Under the pieces are notes generated by a model that was given only the letters and a program-made list of their open reading frames with translations, made no database searches and had not been told where the DNA came from. Source: Methylococcales bacterium (GTDB taxonomy: Bacteria > Pseudomonadota > Gammaproteobacteria > Methylococcales > Methylomonadaceae). From it: a DNA stretch of 49,089 bases. The stretch covers positions 1-49,089 of the forward strand of contig JAPLRS010000006.1 of the NCBI GenBank assembly GCA_026399015.1. The letters run 5' to 3'. Of the stretch, positions 1 through 7,326 are shown in pieces (position 1 is the stretch's first letter; every line of letters begins with the position of its first letter). The position numbers were made by a program, and so were the translations under genes.

Positions 1-140
1 ATATAAAGTCTCTTGATGTTGAGTAATACGTTTTCCAGACAAGGCAGGCACTCCACACAGTGAAATCCTCCTTGTCTTACATATCGTTCAACCGGTCAAG
101 ATAATTGACGTCGACCGGACAAGTTAATTGTCGCCGAACA
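1..140. mobile_element. Left edge: putative transposon end with TnsB-like repeats
   Basis: Two tandem 23-bp units (91-113 and 114-136) share the plan ACCGG-N-CAAG-TTAATTG-N-CG and are imperfect palindromes. A partial third follows at 137-146. Read on the minus strand from 140 outward, the block starts with TGT and matches, inverted, the block at 48953-49002. Terminal TGT plus 21-23 bp subterminal sites is typical of transposons with Mu/TnsB-type (rve) transposases. I infer that a mobile element extends left beyond the window and ends near 140. A further inverted repeat (GACAAGG at 38-44, CCTTGTC at 70-76) lies inside it. No transposase gene is visible. Confidence 0.42.
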
Positions 141-158
141 ATTAATACTGAACATATA

Positions 159-195
159 AAAACATCAGTGTCATCATTCAAACAGATGATGTTTT
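159..195 (+). other. Inverted repeat in the leader of the response regulator
   Basis: AAAACATCA (159-167) pairs perfectly with TGATGTTTT (187-195) across a 19-base loop. It could be a weak terminator belonging to whatever lies to the left, or a leader hairpin for the gene starting at 259. The sequence does not distinguish these. Confidence 0.3.
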
Positions 196-258
196 CAAAT
201 TTTCTGCACTGTAACATTCAAGATAACAATTAATTATATTTTTTATTTTGAATATAAG

Positions 259-960
259 ATGCAAGAAAAGACTCCAGTAAATTCAATTAGTATTACTTTG
301 ATTGATGATGATTCTAAGAAAAGATTTTCACTCTTAAAAGAACTAGAATCATTTGGGCATCAAGTTTATTCACTTGATAATATCAACCGTCTCACCAATC
401 AACCGCTATCAAAAATCAGTCATATTTATATTTTTAATAATCTGACACCCAGTCAGCAAAATATAACTAAACTTAAAAACCTAAATTTAAGTCAAAATAG
501 CGGGATTATTTTTATTTCTGATGAAAATAATATTGAAAATAGAATTTTCGCACTTGAAGAATACGCAGACATTTTCTTGTCTCGACCCATTGAAATTCGC
601 GAATTAAATGCTTATATAAAAAGCCTTTGTAGACGTATACAACCTAAAATTCAACAAAGTTCGAAAAAAATAAATATTAAACAGAGACTATTAATTTCAC
701 AAGACAATAAGATATTAAATCTAAGTAAAATAGATTTCATCATTCTTAATTTACTAACCAATAAAACACATGCGGTTATAACTAAGACAGAAATCGCTCA
801 GGAATTAGAAATATCTAGTCCTGATTACCACAAACAATTAAATACCATCATGTGTAGATTAAGAAAAAAATTACATGATTTTGACAAAGAGTTAGTTATA
901 CAAACTATAAGAGTAACTGGCTACACTTATTATGGACCGCAGATTATCTTCGAATCTTAA
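259..960 (+). CDS. Atypical OmpR-type response regulator, degenerate receiver
   Basis: This is a 233-residue protein. An N-terminal receiver-like domain (about residues 10-120) is followed by a winged-helix DNA-binding domain (about 145-230). The first acidic cluster is kept (D16-D18), but the position that normally holds the phosphorylated Asp reads N60, and the conserved Lys before Pro is R109. It therefore probably does not undergo normal phosphotransfer and may work as a constitutive or ligand-controlled regulator. The C-terminal part has the OmpR recognition helix and hairpin pattern (RLRKKL, then RVTGYTYY). No kinase gene is adjacent. The next gene is convergent, and the cyclodipeptide locus starts about 1.7 kb downstream, so its target is unknown. 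It is visibly more A+T-rich than the core genes to the right. Confidence 0.8.
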   Translation: MQEKTPVNSISITLIDDDSKKRFSLLKELESFGHQVYSLDNINRLTNQPLSKISHIYIFNNLTPSQQNITKLKNLNLSQNSGIIFISDENNIENRIFALEEYADIFLSRPIEIRELNAYIKSLCRRIQPKIQQSSKKINIKQRLLISQDNKILNLSKIDFIILNLLTNKTHAVITKTEIAQELEISSPDYHKQLNTIMCRLRKKLHDFDKELVIQTIRVTGYTYYGPQIIFES

Positions 961-1003
961 AAACTTTCTACAAGCAGCTTACAGGTAATTAGATAGTTGA
1001 TTT

Positions 1004-2050
1004 TCAAGGTATATTATAGAAAGCCACTCCTAACATTAAATATATGCCGATTAATTTGGGGCCAGACACCCAACTGACAACACCCAAATGTAAGATATGA
1101 TTAACGGCCGCTACTGACAATATTATTGAAATAACTTCAAATTTCGAAAATAATAAATCCATCCCCTGTCCTACAAACAATCCAATAAAAACCAACAAAG
1201 GCGCAACAAAAAGCCCAATTTGAGTACTCGATCCTAAAGTTAATGCTAATGAAATATCAAATTTATTTTGACGTGAAAATCTAATCGTATTAATTAATTC
1301 AGACACCATACCTATCGGAGCTAACAAGAACACACCTGCAAAAATAGGTGTTAATCTCAAAACTGTAGCAGTTGGCCCTATTGTATCCGTCATTATTTCA
1401 CTCATTATGGCCAAACAAATACCTGCCCCCATTAATTTAATAAGAGGTTTAACTAAAATATTACCGCTAGAATTAGATTTAATAATGTCTCGATCTGAAG
1501 CAGGCAGAGTACTTGATTTATTATTAGTGACCGTAAAAATAACACTGCTTACATAGATCAACAAAAGAATAACAGATATGTTTAAACTAATTTCTATATC
1601 CGATTCCACGCTGTGTTCAAATACGGCTGGAATTATTAAACCGAAAGTAGTCAATAGCAACAAGCTACTATAAACATGGGTAAGACCCCGATCAAAATGT
1701 AATTGGGTTTTAGTCTTTAAGCCACCAACGAAAATTGATAGACCTAATCCTAAAAGTAGATTTCCAATAATTGCTCCAGTAATTGCAGCTTTTACCATCT
1801 CAATGAGACCATGTTGCAAAGCAAAAAAGCCAATGATTAAATCAGGCACTGTACCCATAGTCGAGTTTAGTAAACCACCTTTTGCCGCGCCTAATGAATG
1901 GCTCATTTCTTCTGTTGCATCACCCATTAAATTAGCCAGAGGAATAATACCTAATGCAGAGACTATAAAAACACAAAGATCATTGAATTGTAAATAATCC
2001 AAAACCATACCCAACGGAATACAAATAAAAAACCATTTAAAACTCATCAT
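1004..2050 (-). CDS. Divergent cation/proton antiporter (CAX/ChaA-like)
   Basis: This is an inner-membrane protein with about ten to eleven hydrophobic segments and two internally related halves, as in the Ca2+/cation antiporter superfamily. The first signature reads LLNSTMGTVPDLIIGFFAL, where typical CAX proteins have GNATEL. The second reads GMVSELI followed by GSSTQIGLFVAP, where GNAAEH is typical. The acidic residue survives as Asp in the first repeat and Glu in the second, but the paired Asn residues are replaced, so ion selectivity may differ. I chose an internal ATG pair at 2045-2050, because GGGAG lies just upstream of it and the residues before it are unlike the family. The first possible start in this frame is 2110. 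It is convergent with the response regulator at 259-960. Confidence 0.72.
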   Translation of the reverse strand: MMSFKWFFICIPLGMVLDYLQFNDLCVFIVSALGIIPLANLMGDATEEMSHSLGAAKGGLLNSTMGTVPDLIIGFFALQHGLIEMVKAAITGAIIGNLLLGLGLSIFVGGLKTKTQLHFDRGLTHVYSSLLLLTTFGLIIPAVFEHSVESDIEISLNISVILLLIYVSSVIFTVTNNKSSTLPASDRDIIKSNSSGNILVKPLIKLMGAGICLAIMSEIMTDTIGPTATVLRLTPIFAGVFLLAPIGMVSELINTIRFSRQNKFDISLALTLGSSTQIGLFVAPLLVFIGLFVGQGMDLLFSKFEVISIILSVAAVNHILHLGVVSWVSGPKLIGIYLMLGVAFYNIP

Positions 2051-2640
2051 ATCTCCCAAGTAAGCTCTAATAATTTTTAATCGGAGCAAAATAAAATAAA
2101 TCAAACCCACCTAAATAAAGTCTATATCTGGACCTATATCAAAACATCAATTAAGTTGCGCGGCGACTCCTATATTAAAGAGGGTTAACCGAAAATAGTG
2201 ATATAGAAATTGCACAAAGAATAGACATAATTTGAAAAAACCAACGGTTAACTCATTGGGTGTGTGTCTAAAATATTTACCATACACGAACAAATGGACC
2301 AATTAACCAAGTTGCGATCCCTGCATTTTTTTCAAGGAACACCCTAAAAGGATTGTTAATCGCTAATATTTGCTCGCTCTGCACACCATCGGTAATTAGC
2401 GAGTGATGTGTTTTTTCCATGGGGATATAAATTTTCTTCAAAATCATTTACCTAAGTTCAATGAATAACAACCAATTTACTAAATATCTTTTAATTGCTT
2501 TAATTGTAATTTTCTATTATTTTACTAGGTAATTTTATAAGCATAAATATTAAAACAGTTTTAAATTGTTTTTCATTTATAACAATTCAAATTTATTTGT
2601 TCTTAAATAAACACACTTGTAAGTCGACTCCATAATCCGA
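2051..2640. other. Intergenic region upstream of the cyclodipeptide synthase
   Basis: About 590 bases hold no convincing gene. They contain short inverted repeats: CCAA...TTGG around a GGTTAAC core near 2240-2260, and TCGCTAAT near 2360 with ATTAGCGA near 2395. A second GGTTAACC palindrome lies near 2183. The region is A+T-rich and must hold the promoters of the divergent genes at 2050 and 2641. I could not pick a single convincing -35/-10 pair. Confidence 0.5.
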
Positions 2641-3381
2641 ATGAATATATATATTAATAACGACCTAAGTGTGGCCGAATGTTTTTTTTCTACTCCAAAA
2701 TATAAGCCTTTCATTGGCATTAGTGTAGGTAGCAAACCACCATCATTAGAAAAAGCAATTAATATTTTAAAATGGGCATTAAAAAGTGATTCTAATATCA
2801 TTCCAATTTTAATAGCCGATGAAATAGCACATATTAATTATAAAGGACTAGGATACAGTACCGGAAAAGTAATTAATCAAGTTACAAATGCTAAAGAAAA
2901 ACAACTTAACGTGTGGGAATCAGCAATCAAACATTTTTCCAATAATGATAAATTAAAATTTAAATTAACTTATTGGAATGAAATTGTTTCACCAACATTT
3001 CAACTACAACAAAATATAATAAGAGAAGATTTTTCTAAAGAAACAGAATTATATGAAGCTATCATATTATTAGTTGAAGTTTTTATAAAAAGTAACGGGA
3101 AAACAGTCACTCACAAAAGAATTGTAGACATGTCTGAATATGTTATTCAAGAATTACCACTTCTATTATTTGGCATGGAATTGGAAAACAATAAATATCA
3201 AATGATGCTATATCCAACCTATTACTCATCAGAAATGTTAAACATGATCGCCAAAATTCGTAGGAAATCAATTTTTTCAGATCTGATAACAAAACTAATA
3301 GCTATTGAACAAACAAATTTCAACAAAATCATTCAGATGATTGTTAGTGATAATGACGTTAATAAACACAGTTTAAATTAA
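2641..3381 (+). CDS. tRNA-dependent cyclodipeptide synthase, XYP subfamily
   Basis: This 246-residue protein has the usual length of the family, which condenses two aminoacyl-tRNAs into a cyclic dipeptide (diketopiperazine). Visible landmarks are FIGIS with the candidate nucleophile S28 (AlbC S37), the following helix ending in ILKWAL, the loop with LIADEIAHINYKGLGY, and EYVIQELPL with Y167 and E171 (AlbC Y178 and E182). The subfamily residues are S31, Y191 and P192, which is the XYP pattern and not NYQ. The substrate amino acids cannot be read by eye. No oxidase, P450 or methyltransferase tailoring gene lies nearby. The next gene, a TonB-dependent receptor, begins 13 bases after the stop, so the two are probably co-transcribed. 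The ribosome site is weak. Base composition is very A+T-rich, which may indicate transfer. Confidence 0.88.
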   Translation: MNIYINNDLSVAECFFSTPKYKPFIGISVGSKPPSLEKAINILKWALKSDSNIIPILIADEIAHINYKGLGYSTGKVINQVTNAKEKQLNVWESAIKHFSNNDKLKFKLTYWNEIVSPTFQLQQNIIREDFSKETELYEAIILLVEVFIKSNGKTVTHKRIVDMSEYVIQELPLLLFGMELENNKYQMMLYPTYYSSEMLNMIAKIRRKSIFSDLITKLIAIEQTNFNKIIQMIVSDNDVNKHSLN

Positions 3382-3394
3382 ATATAGAACACCA

Positions 3395-5443
3395 ATGAAT
3401 AAGCAACCAGCACAAACGTCTTTTATTTTTAAAAGTAAATCTGCTACTGCATTTTTTAAATGCTTAATAACTGGAATAGCCTTTTTTTTATCGAATAATA
3501 CTGAATCAGCTGAATCACAAGATATAAGTATTAATGATGAGTTAATGTTTCTTGCAGCAGAACGACAAACAATTATTACTGCCTCTAAACAAGAAGAAAA
3601 CATATCAAAAACAGTTGCTACTAGTTCTGTAATTACACAGGATGACATTCGTCAGATTGGAGCTCGTAATTTACTTGACGTTTTGCGTTTGGTACCTGGT
3701 ATAGGTATAACCCAATCAATGGTTGGTGTGAGAGAGATTGAAGTTAGAGGGGTTAAAAGTTTAGCGTCCGAAAAAGTCCTATTTATGCTAAACGGTCATC
3801 CCTTAGATCATAATTTACAAAATGCCGGTAGTACTTGGGCTTACGATGACTTACCTGTTGATAATATTAAACGCGTAGAAGTTGTTCGCGGTCCTGGTTC
3901 GGCCTTGTATGGGGCAAATGCATTTTTAGCAGTCGTTAATATCATTACAATGACAGCTAAAGATTTAAATGGCTTTCAGGCATCCACAGGTTTTGGTAGT
4001 TTTGACACGCAACAATATCGTGCTGCTTGGGGAAAACAATTTTCAAATAGCGCTGAAGCAGCAGTAAATTTTAATTATGCAACAACCAACGGCATTAACA
4101 CCCCTATCCCTCAAGATATTTTAGGCACTAGTGGTTTAGCACCCGGAAATAGTCAATTGCAGGAAGGTCGTTATGATGCTGAATGGAACCTAGGCTACAA
4201 GGATTTCAAACTAGACGGTCGATTTATAAATAAACCAATCGGAACATTTGCCGGCGTAGCATATGCTTTAAGTGATCAAACTAAACAAAATTTTGAAGAT
4301 TATTTCCTAAGATTAAGTCGAGAATTTAAGATTAACGACAAATTTTCTATTAACGGTCAGGTTTATCACGATAGTTTTAGTTTTGACAATACATTTCAAG
4401 TGCTTCCAGATTATTTTATTCATAATGCATTAGTTGACAATCGTAATGGCGGTGAGATTCAGGCCAATTATAAACTGACAGACAAACAAAATTTAATATC
4501 TGGTTTTTCTTATTCCGAAGACATACAAGGTAACCTTATAGCTCAAGAAGGATCAAACCTTTATGATATGGTGAATACCCCCCTATTTGGTAAAGATAGA
4601 ACTAGATCTCGTTGGGGAATTTACGCCCAAGACGTTTGGGATCCATTTGATAATTTAAGACTAACAATAGGTGGTCGTTACGATAACTATAATGATTTTG
4701 GTGGAACATTTAACCCTAGACTAGGTTTTAATTGGGAGTTTATTAAAAACTATTCACTTAAATCATCTTATGGAACGGCCTATAGAGCGCCTTCTTTCGG
4801 CGAAATGGACTTGAGAAATAATCCTGTTTTAGCTGGAAATCCAAATCTTAAACCTGAGCAAGCACAGACTTTTGAAGCGGGTGTAATTGGTCATCCAACT
4901 ACTAATTTAATGGCGCAAGCTATCTACTATCATACTAATATTTCACAGATTATTAGCTCTATCCCAGGAACAGTTACCCAATCTGAATATGCTAATGATG
5001 GACATATATTATCTGAAGGCGTCGAAATTGAAAGCAGATATGATTTTGGTGGTGATTTACAGGGATCTTTTATAGCCTCAAATGTTGTCTATCAACAAAC
5101 TATTCAAGAGTCATTTCAAGTGGCTGATGTCCCACAAACACGCACCAACTTAATGGCTAATTGGGCCTATGATAGACAATGGAGTGTCTATGGTCATATG
5201 CTTTTTAAAGACTCAACTCAAAGAATGTATGGAGATAGCCGCCATAATGTTCCTGCTTATGCCCTATTTGATTTAAGTCTTTTAGGTAAACAATTTATTA
5301 ATAAGCATGTAGATATCAGTTTCACAATTTATAATCTATTAGACAAAATAGTATACGACCCCTCGCCCTTTACTCAAGCTCAAATTACAGATTATCAACA
5401 AGCTGGTAGAGCCTATTTTGGCCATATAAATCTTCGATACTAA
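3395..5443 (+). CDS. TonB-dependent outer-membrane receptor
   Basis: This 682-residue protein starts with an N-terminal signal segment (about residues 20-40). A plug domain (about 60-180) carries typical motifs: LLDVLRLVPGIGI, VLFMLNGHPL, RVEVVRGPGSALYGANAF. A beta-barrel follows and ends in an aromatic residue (NLRY). It imports a ligand across the outer membrane with energy from TonB/ExbBD, which are not encoded here. The sequence resembles colicin-I/siderophore-type receptors, but the ligand cannot be deduced. It sits between the cyclodipeptide synthase (13-base gap) and two periplasmic binding proteins (15-base gap to the first), so it is probably the outer-membrane step of the same import route. 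Confidence 0.9.
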   Translation: MNKQPAQTSFIFKSKSATAFFKCLITGIAFFLSNNTESAESQDISINDELMFLAAERQTIITASKQEENISKTVATSSVITQDDIRQIGARNLLDVLRLVPGIGITQSMVGVREIEVRGVKSLASEKVLFMLNGHPLDHNLQNAGSTWAYDDLPVDNIKRVEVVRGPGSALYGANAFLAVVNIITMTAKDLNGFQASTGFGSFDTQQYRAAWGKQFSNSAEAAVNFNYATTNGINTPIPQDILGTSGLAPGNSQLQEGRYDAEWNLGYKDFKLDGRFINKPIGTFAGVAYALSDQTKQNFEDYFLRLSREFKINDKFSINGQVYHDSFSFDNTFQVLPDYFIHNALVDNRNGGEIQANYKLTDKQNLISGFSYSEDIQGNLIAQEGSNLYDMVNTPLFGKDRTRSRWGIYAQDVWDPFDNLRLTIGGRYDNYNDFGGTFNPRLGFNWEFIKNYSLKSSYGTAYRAPSFGEMDLRNNPVLAGNPNLKPEQAQTFEAGVIGHPTTNLMAQAIYYHTNISQIISSIPGTVTQSEYANDGHILSEGVEIESRYDFGGDLQGSFIASNVVYQQTIQESFQVADVPQTRTNLMANWAYDRQWSVYGHMLFKDSTQRMYGDSRHNVPAYALFDLSLLGKQFINKHVDISFTIYNLLDKIVYDPSPFTQAQITDYQQAGRAYFGHINLRY

Positions 5444-5458
5444 AAACCAATTAAACTT

Positions 5459-6301
5459 ATGAATATTTACAAATTATCCAATTTAGAAAACTATTCAATA
5501 AAAAAATATCTCAGTATACTTTTCACCCTCGTTATACTGACTCAAACGGCACCTGCTGGTACATTAAGTACCGTGTTTTTTTATAACCCCGAGAGTAGCG
5601 TTGATAATTTTGCTACTTTAAAATCTGAATTTGATGACTATTTAGCCAATAAAGGTGAGTTTACGTTTCAACCATTCAGTGAACGTAATACATTTGAATC
5701 AGTTGTAAACGATAAATCACAAGGAATTTATCTATTATCAAGCTGGCATTATGCTCAACTCAATTCTAAAACACCTTTAGAAGCTAAATTAGTCGGTGTT
5801 TCTAAAGGTGAATTACAACAACGCAAAATTCTTACATCAAAAGATATAACCTCAACATCTGGCTTATCAGGTGCTACTATCGCTGGCGCGGGTAGTGATG
5901 AGTATATTAAAGGTCAATTACAACAGATGCTAGGATCAGAATACGCAGCCATTATTCCAAAAATTAAATTATTAAGCGTCCCCAAAGATATTGACGCACT
6001 CATGGCTGTGGGCTACGGAGTTGCAAATGCAGCAGTCTCTTCAGAAACTAGTTTTAATAAACTAGCCATGATTAACCCAAAACAACACGCACAATTAAAA
6101 AAGTTAGCCGATGGTGAAAAAAACTTTTTATTAATTGCAGCCGTTACAAAAGTTCAAAAATCTGATGAAACGCCACTTTTAAAAGCAATCGAAGGTATGC
6201 AAGGCCAAGATATTGGTGAACGTAAATTAAAAATGTTAGGGCTTGATGGTTGGAAACGCATTGATGCTTTAGACGCTTCTTTATCAAAACAACTACGATA
6301 A
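5459..6301 (+). CDS. PhnD-like periplasmic substrate-binding protein
   Basis: This 280-residue protein has a secretion signal (about 15-33, with a hydrophobic core before APAG). It then has the fold pattern of the phosphate/phosphonate-type binding proteins: an early TVFFYNP strand, a WHYAQL segment in the first lobe, a SGLSGATIAG turn opening the second lobe, and a C-terminal MLGLDGWKRI. Such proteins bind small anions or serve as sensory input proteins for membrane kinases. It lies 15 bases after the receptor and 5 bases before a second binding protein. No PhnC/PhnE-type transporter is present, so it may feed the sensor kinase at 7327 or share the permease at 15101. The ligand is unknown. 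Confidence 0.75.
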   Translation: MNIYKLSNLENYSIKKYLSILFTLVILTQTAPAGTLSTVFFYNPESSVDNFATLKSEFDDYLANKGEFTFQPFSERNTFESVVNDKSQGIYLLSSWHYAQLNSKTPLEAKLVGVSKGELQQRKILTSKDITSTSGLSGATIAGAGSDEYIKGQLQQMLGSEYAAIIPKIKLLSVPKDIDALMAVGYGVANAAVSSETSFNKLAMINPKQHAQLKKLADGEKNFLLIAAVTKVQKSDETPLLKAIEGMQGQDIGERKLKMLGLDGWKRIDALDASLSKQLR

Positions 6302-6306
6302 TTGCG

Positions 6307-7281
6307 ATGATGAATCTTAATTCTTACAAAAAGACGAGTAACATGGCATTAAACTCCAGTTCCGCAATTTTAATATGTATGGCTCTATTCATTGCGCGCC
6401 CAATGGCTGCAATTGCAGAGAACCCAACCAAAATTTTAATTGTTAACTCTGATGCATCTGTTAGTAAATATCGCGAAGTCAAGTCTGCTTTTACATCGCA
6501 AATCAATAAACAATCAGTACGTACAGTTGAGTTTTCTATCGACGCAAACCACCAGCCAGAGCAATTACAAAATATCATTAAAAGTGAAAATCCGGATTTA
6601 ATCTTTAGTATTGGATCTCAAGCCTATCAACTATCTAATCAATATGGTGAAACTAAACCTATATTATTTTCATCTGCTATCAATTGGCAAAGATTTGGCC
6701 ACCGATATAATACTTTTGGTATTGCAAACGAACTATCCGTCTCACAAGAACTATCTTTATCGCGCTACGTACTTCCTGGACTAAATCGCATAGGTGTGAT
6801 TTATGACCCAAAATTTAATTCAGAACGCATTGCTGAAGCACGTAAACAAGCATCAGAGCTTGGTTTAACTCTCATTGAACTAAATAGTTTTGATGCTGAC
6901 TCGTTAGAAAAAAAAGTCGAAGAATTGTTATCAAAAATTGATATCCTCTGGTTAATTGCTGATCCCAGTGTATTGTCTGACAAAGAAACTGTTGAGAAAA
7001 TTTTTAATCTCAGTACAGAACATAAAAAACCAATAATCACATATAGCAATGCATTTATGAGCTATGGAGCAAGCTTAATTATCGCCGCTGATACTCCAAC
7101 AATGGGGCGACAAGCAGCTAATATGGCTCAAAACATATTATTACATGAACGAATTAATGAACTTGTGCAAACGCCTGCAGGCTCTCATATTGCTCTAAAT
7201 GTTTGTCAATTGAATAAAATTAATATTCATTACAATGCTGATGCTTTGGACGCTGTAAACCAAATTATCGAATGTAAATAG
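6307..7281 (+). CDS. TrpX-like ABC substrate-binding protein (ABC_sub_bind)
   Basis: This is a periplasmic binding protein of 324 residues, or 312 if the ATG at 6343 is used. The later start sits closer to the signal peptide (ILICMALFIARPMAAIAEN) and has GACGAG upstream. The mature part follows the type-I two-lobe plan seen in the ABC_sub_bind family: KILIVNSD at the first strand, a PDLIFSIGSQAY segment, NRIGVIYDPKFNSE in the hinge region and ADTPTMGRQAANMAQNIL near the end. Characterised relatives bind aromatic amino acids such as tryptophan. It is shorter in sequence identity to the double-domain protein at 11829 than the two halves of that protein are to each other. It precedes the sensor kinase by 45 bases. 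Confidence 0.82.
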   Translation: MMNLNSYKKTSNMALNSSSAILICMALFIARPMAAIAENPTKILIVNSDASVSKYREVKSAFTSQINKQSVRTVEFSIDANHQPEQLQNIIKSENPDLIFSIGSQAYQLSNQYGETKPILFSSAINWQRFGHRYNTFGIANELSVSQELSLSRYVLPGLNRIGVIYDPKFNSERIAEARKQASELGLTLIELNSFDADSLEKKVEELLSKIDILWLIADPSVLSDKETVEKIFNLSTEHKKPIITYSNAFMSYGASLIIAADTPTMGRQAANMAQNILLHERINELVQTPAGSHIALNVCQLNKINIHYNADALDAVNQIIECK

Positions 7282-7326
7282 TTAGTCATAAATCTCAAAT
7301 AACTTTATAGAAAGTGGAATTCAACG

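Noticed and set aside
2577..2801. Minus-strand 74-codon frame over the start of the cyclodipeptide synthase
   Set aside because: It overlaps a gene with clear family motifs and shows no domain or ribosome site.
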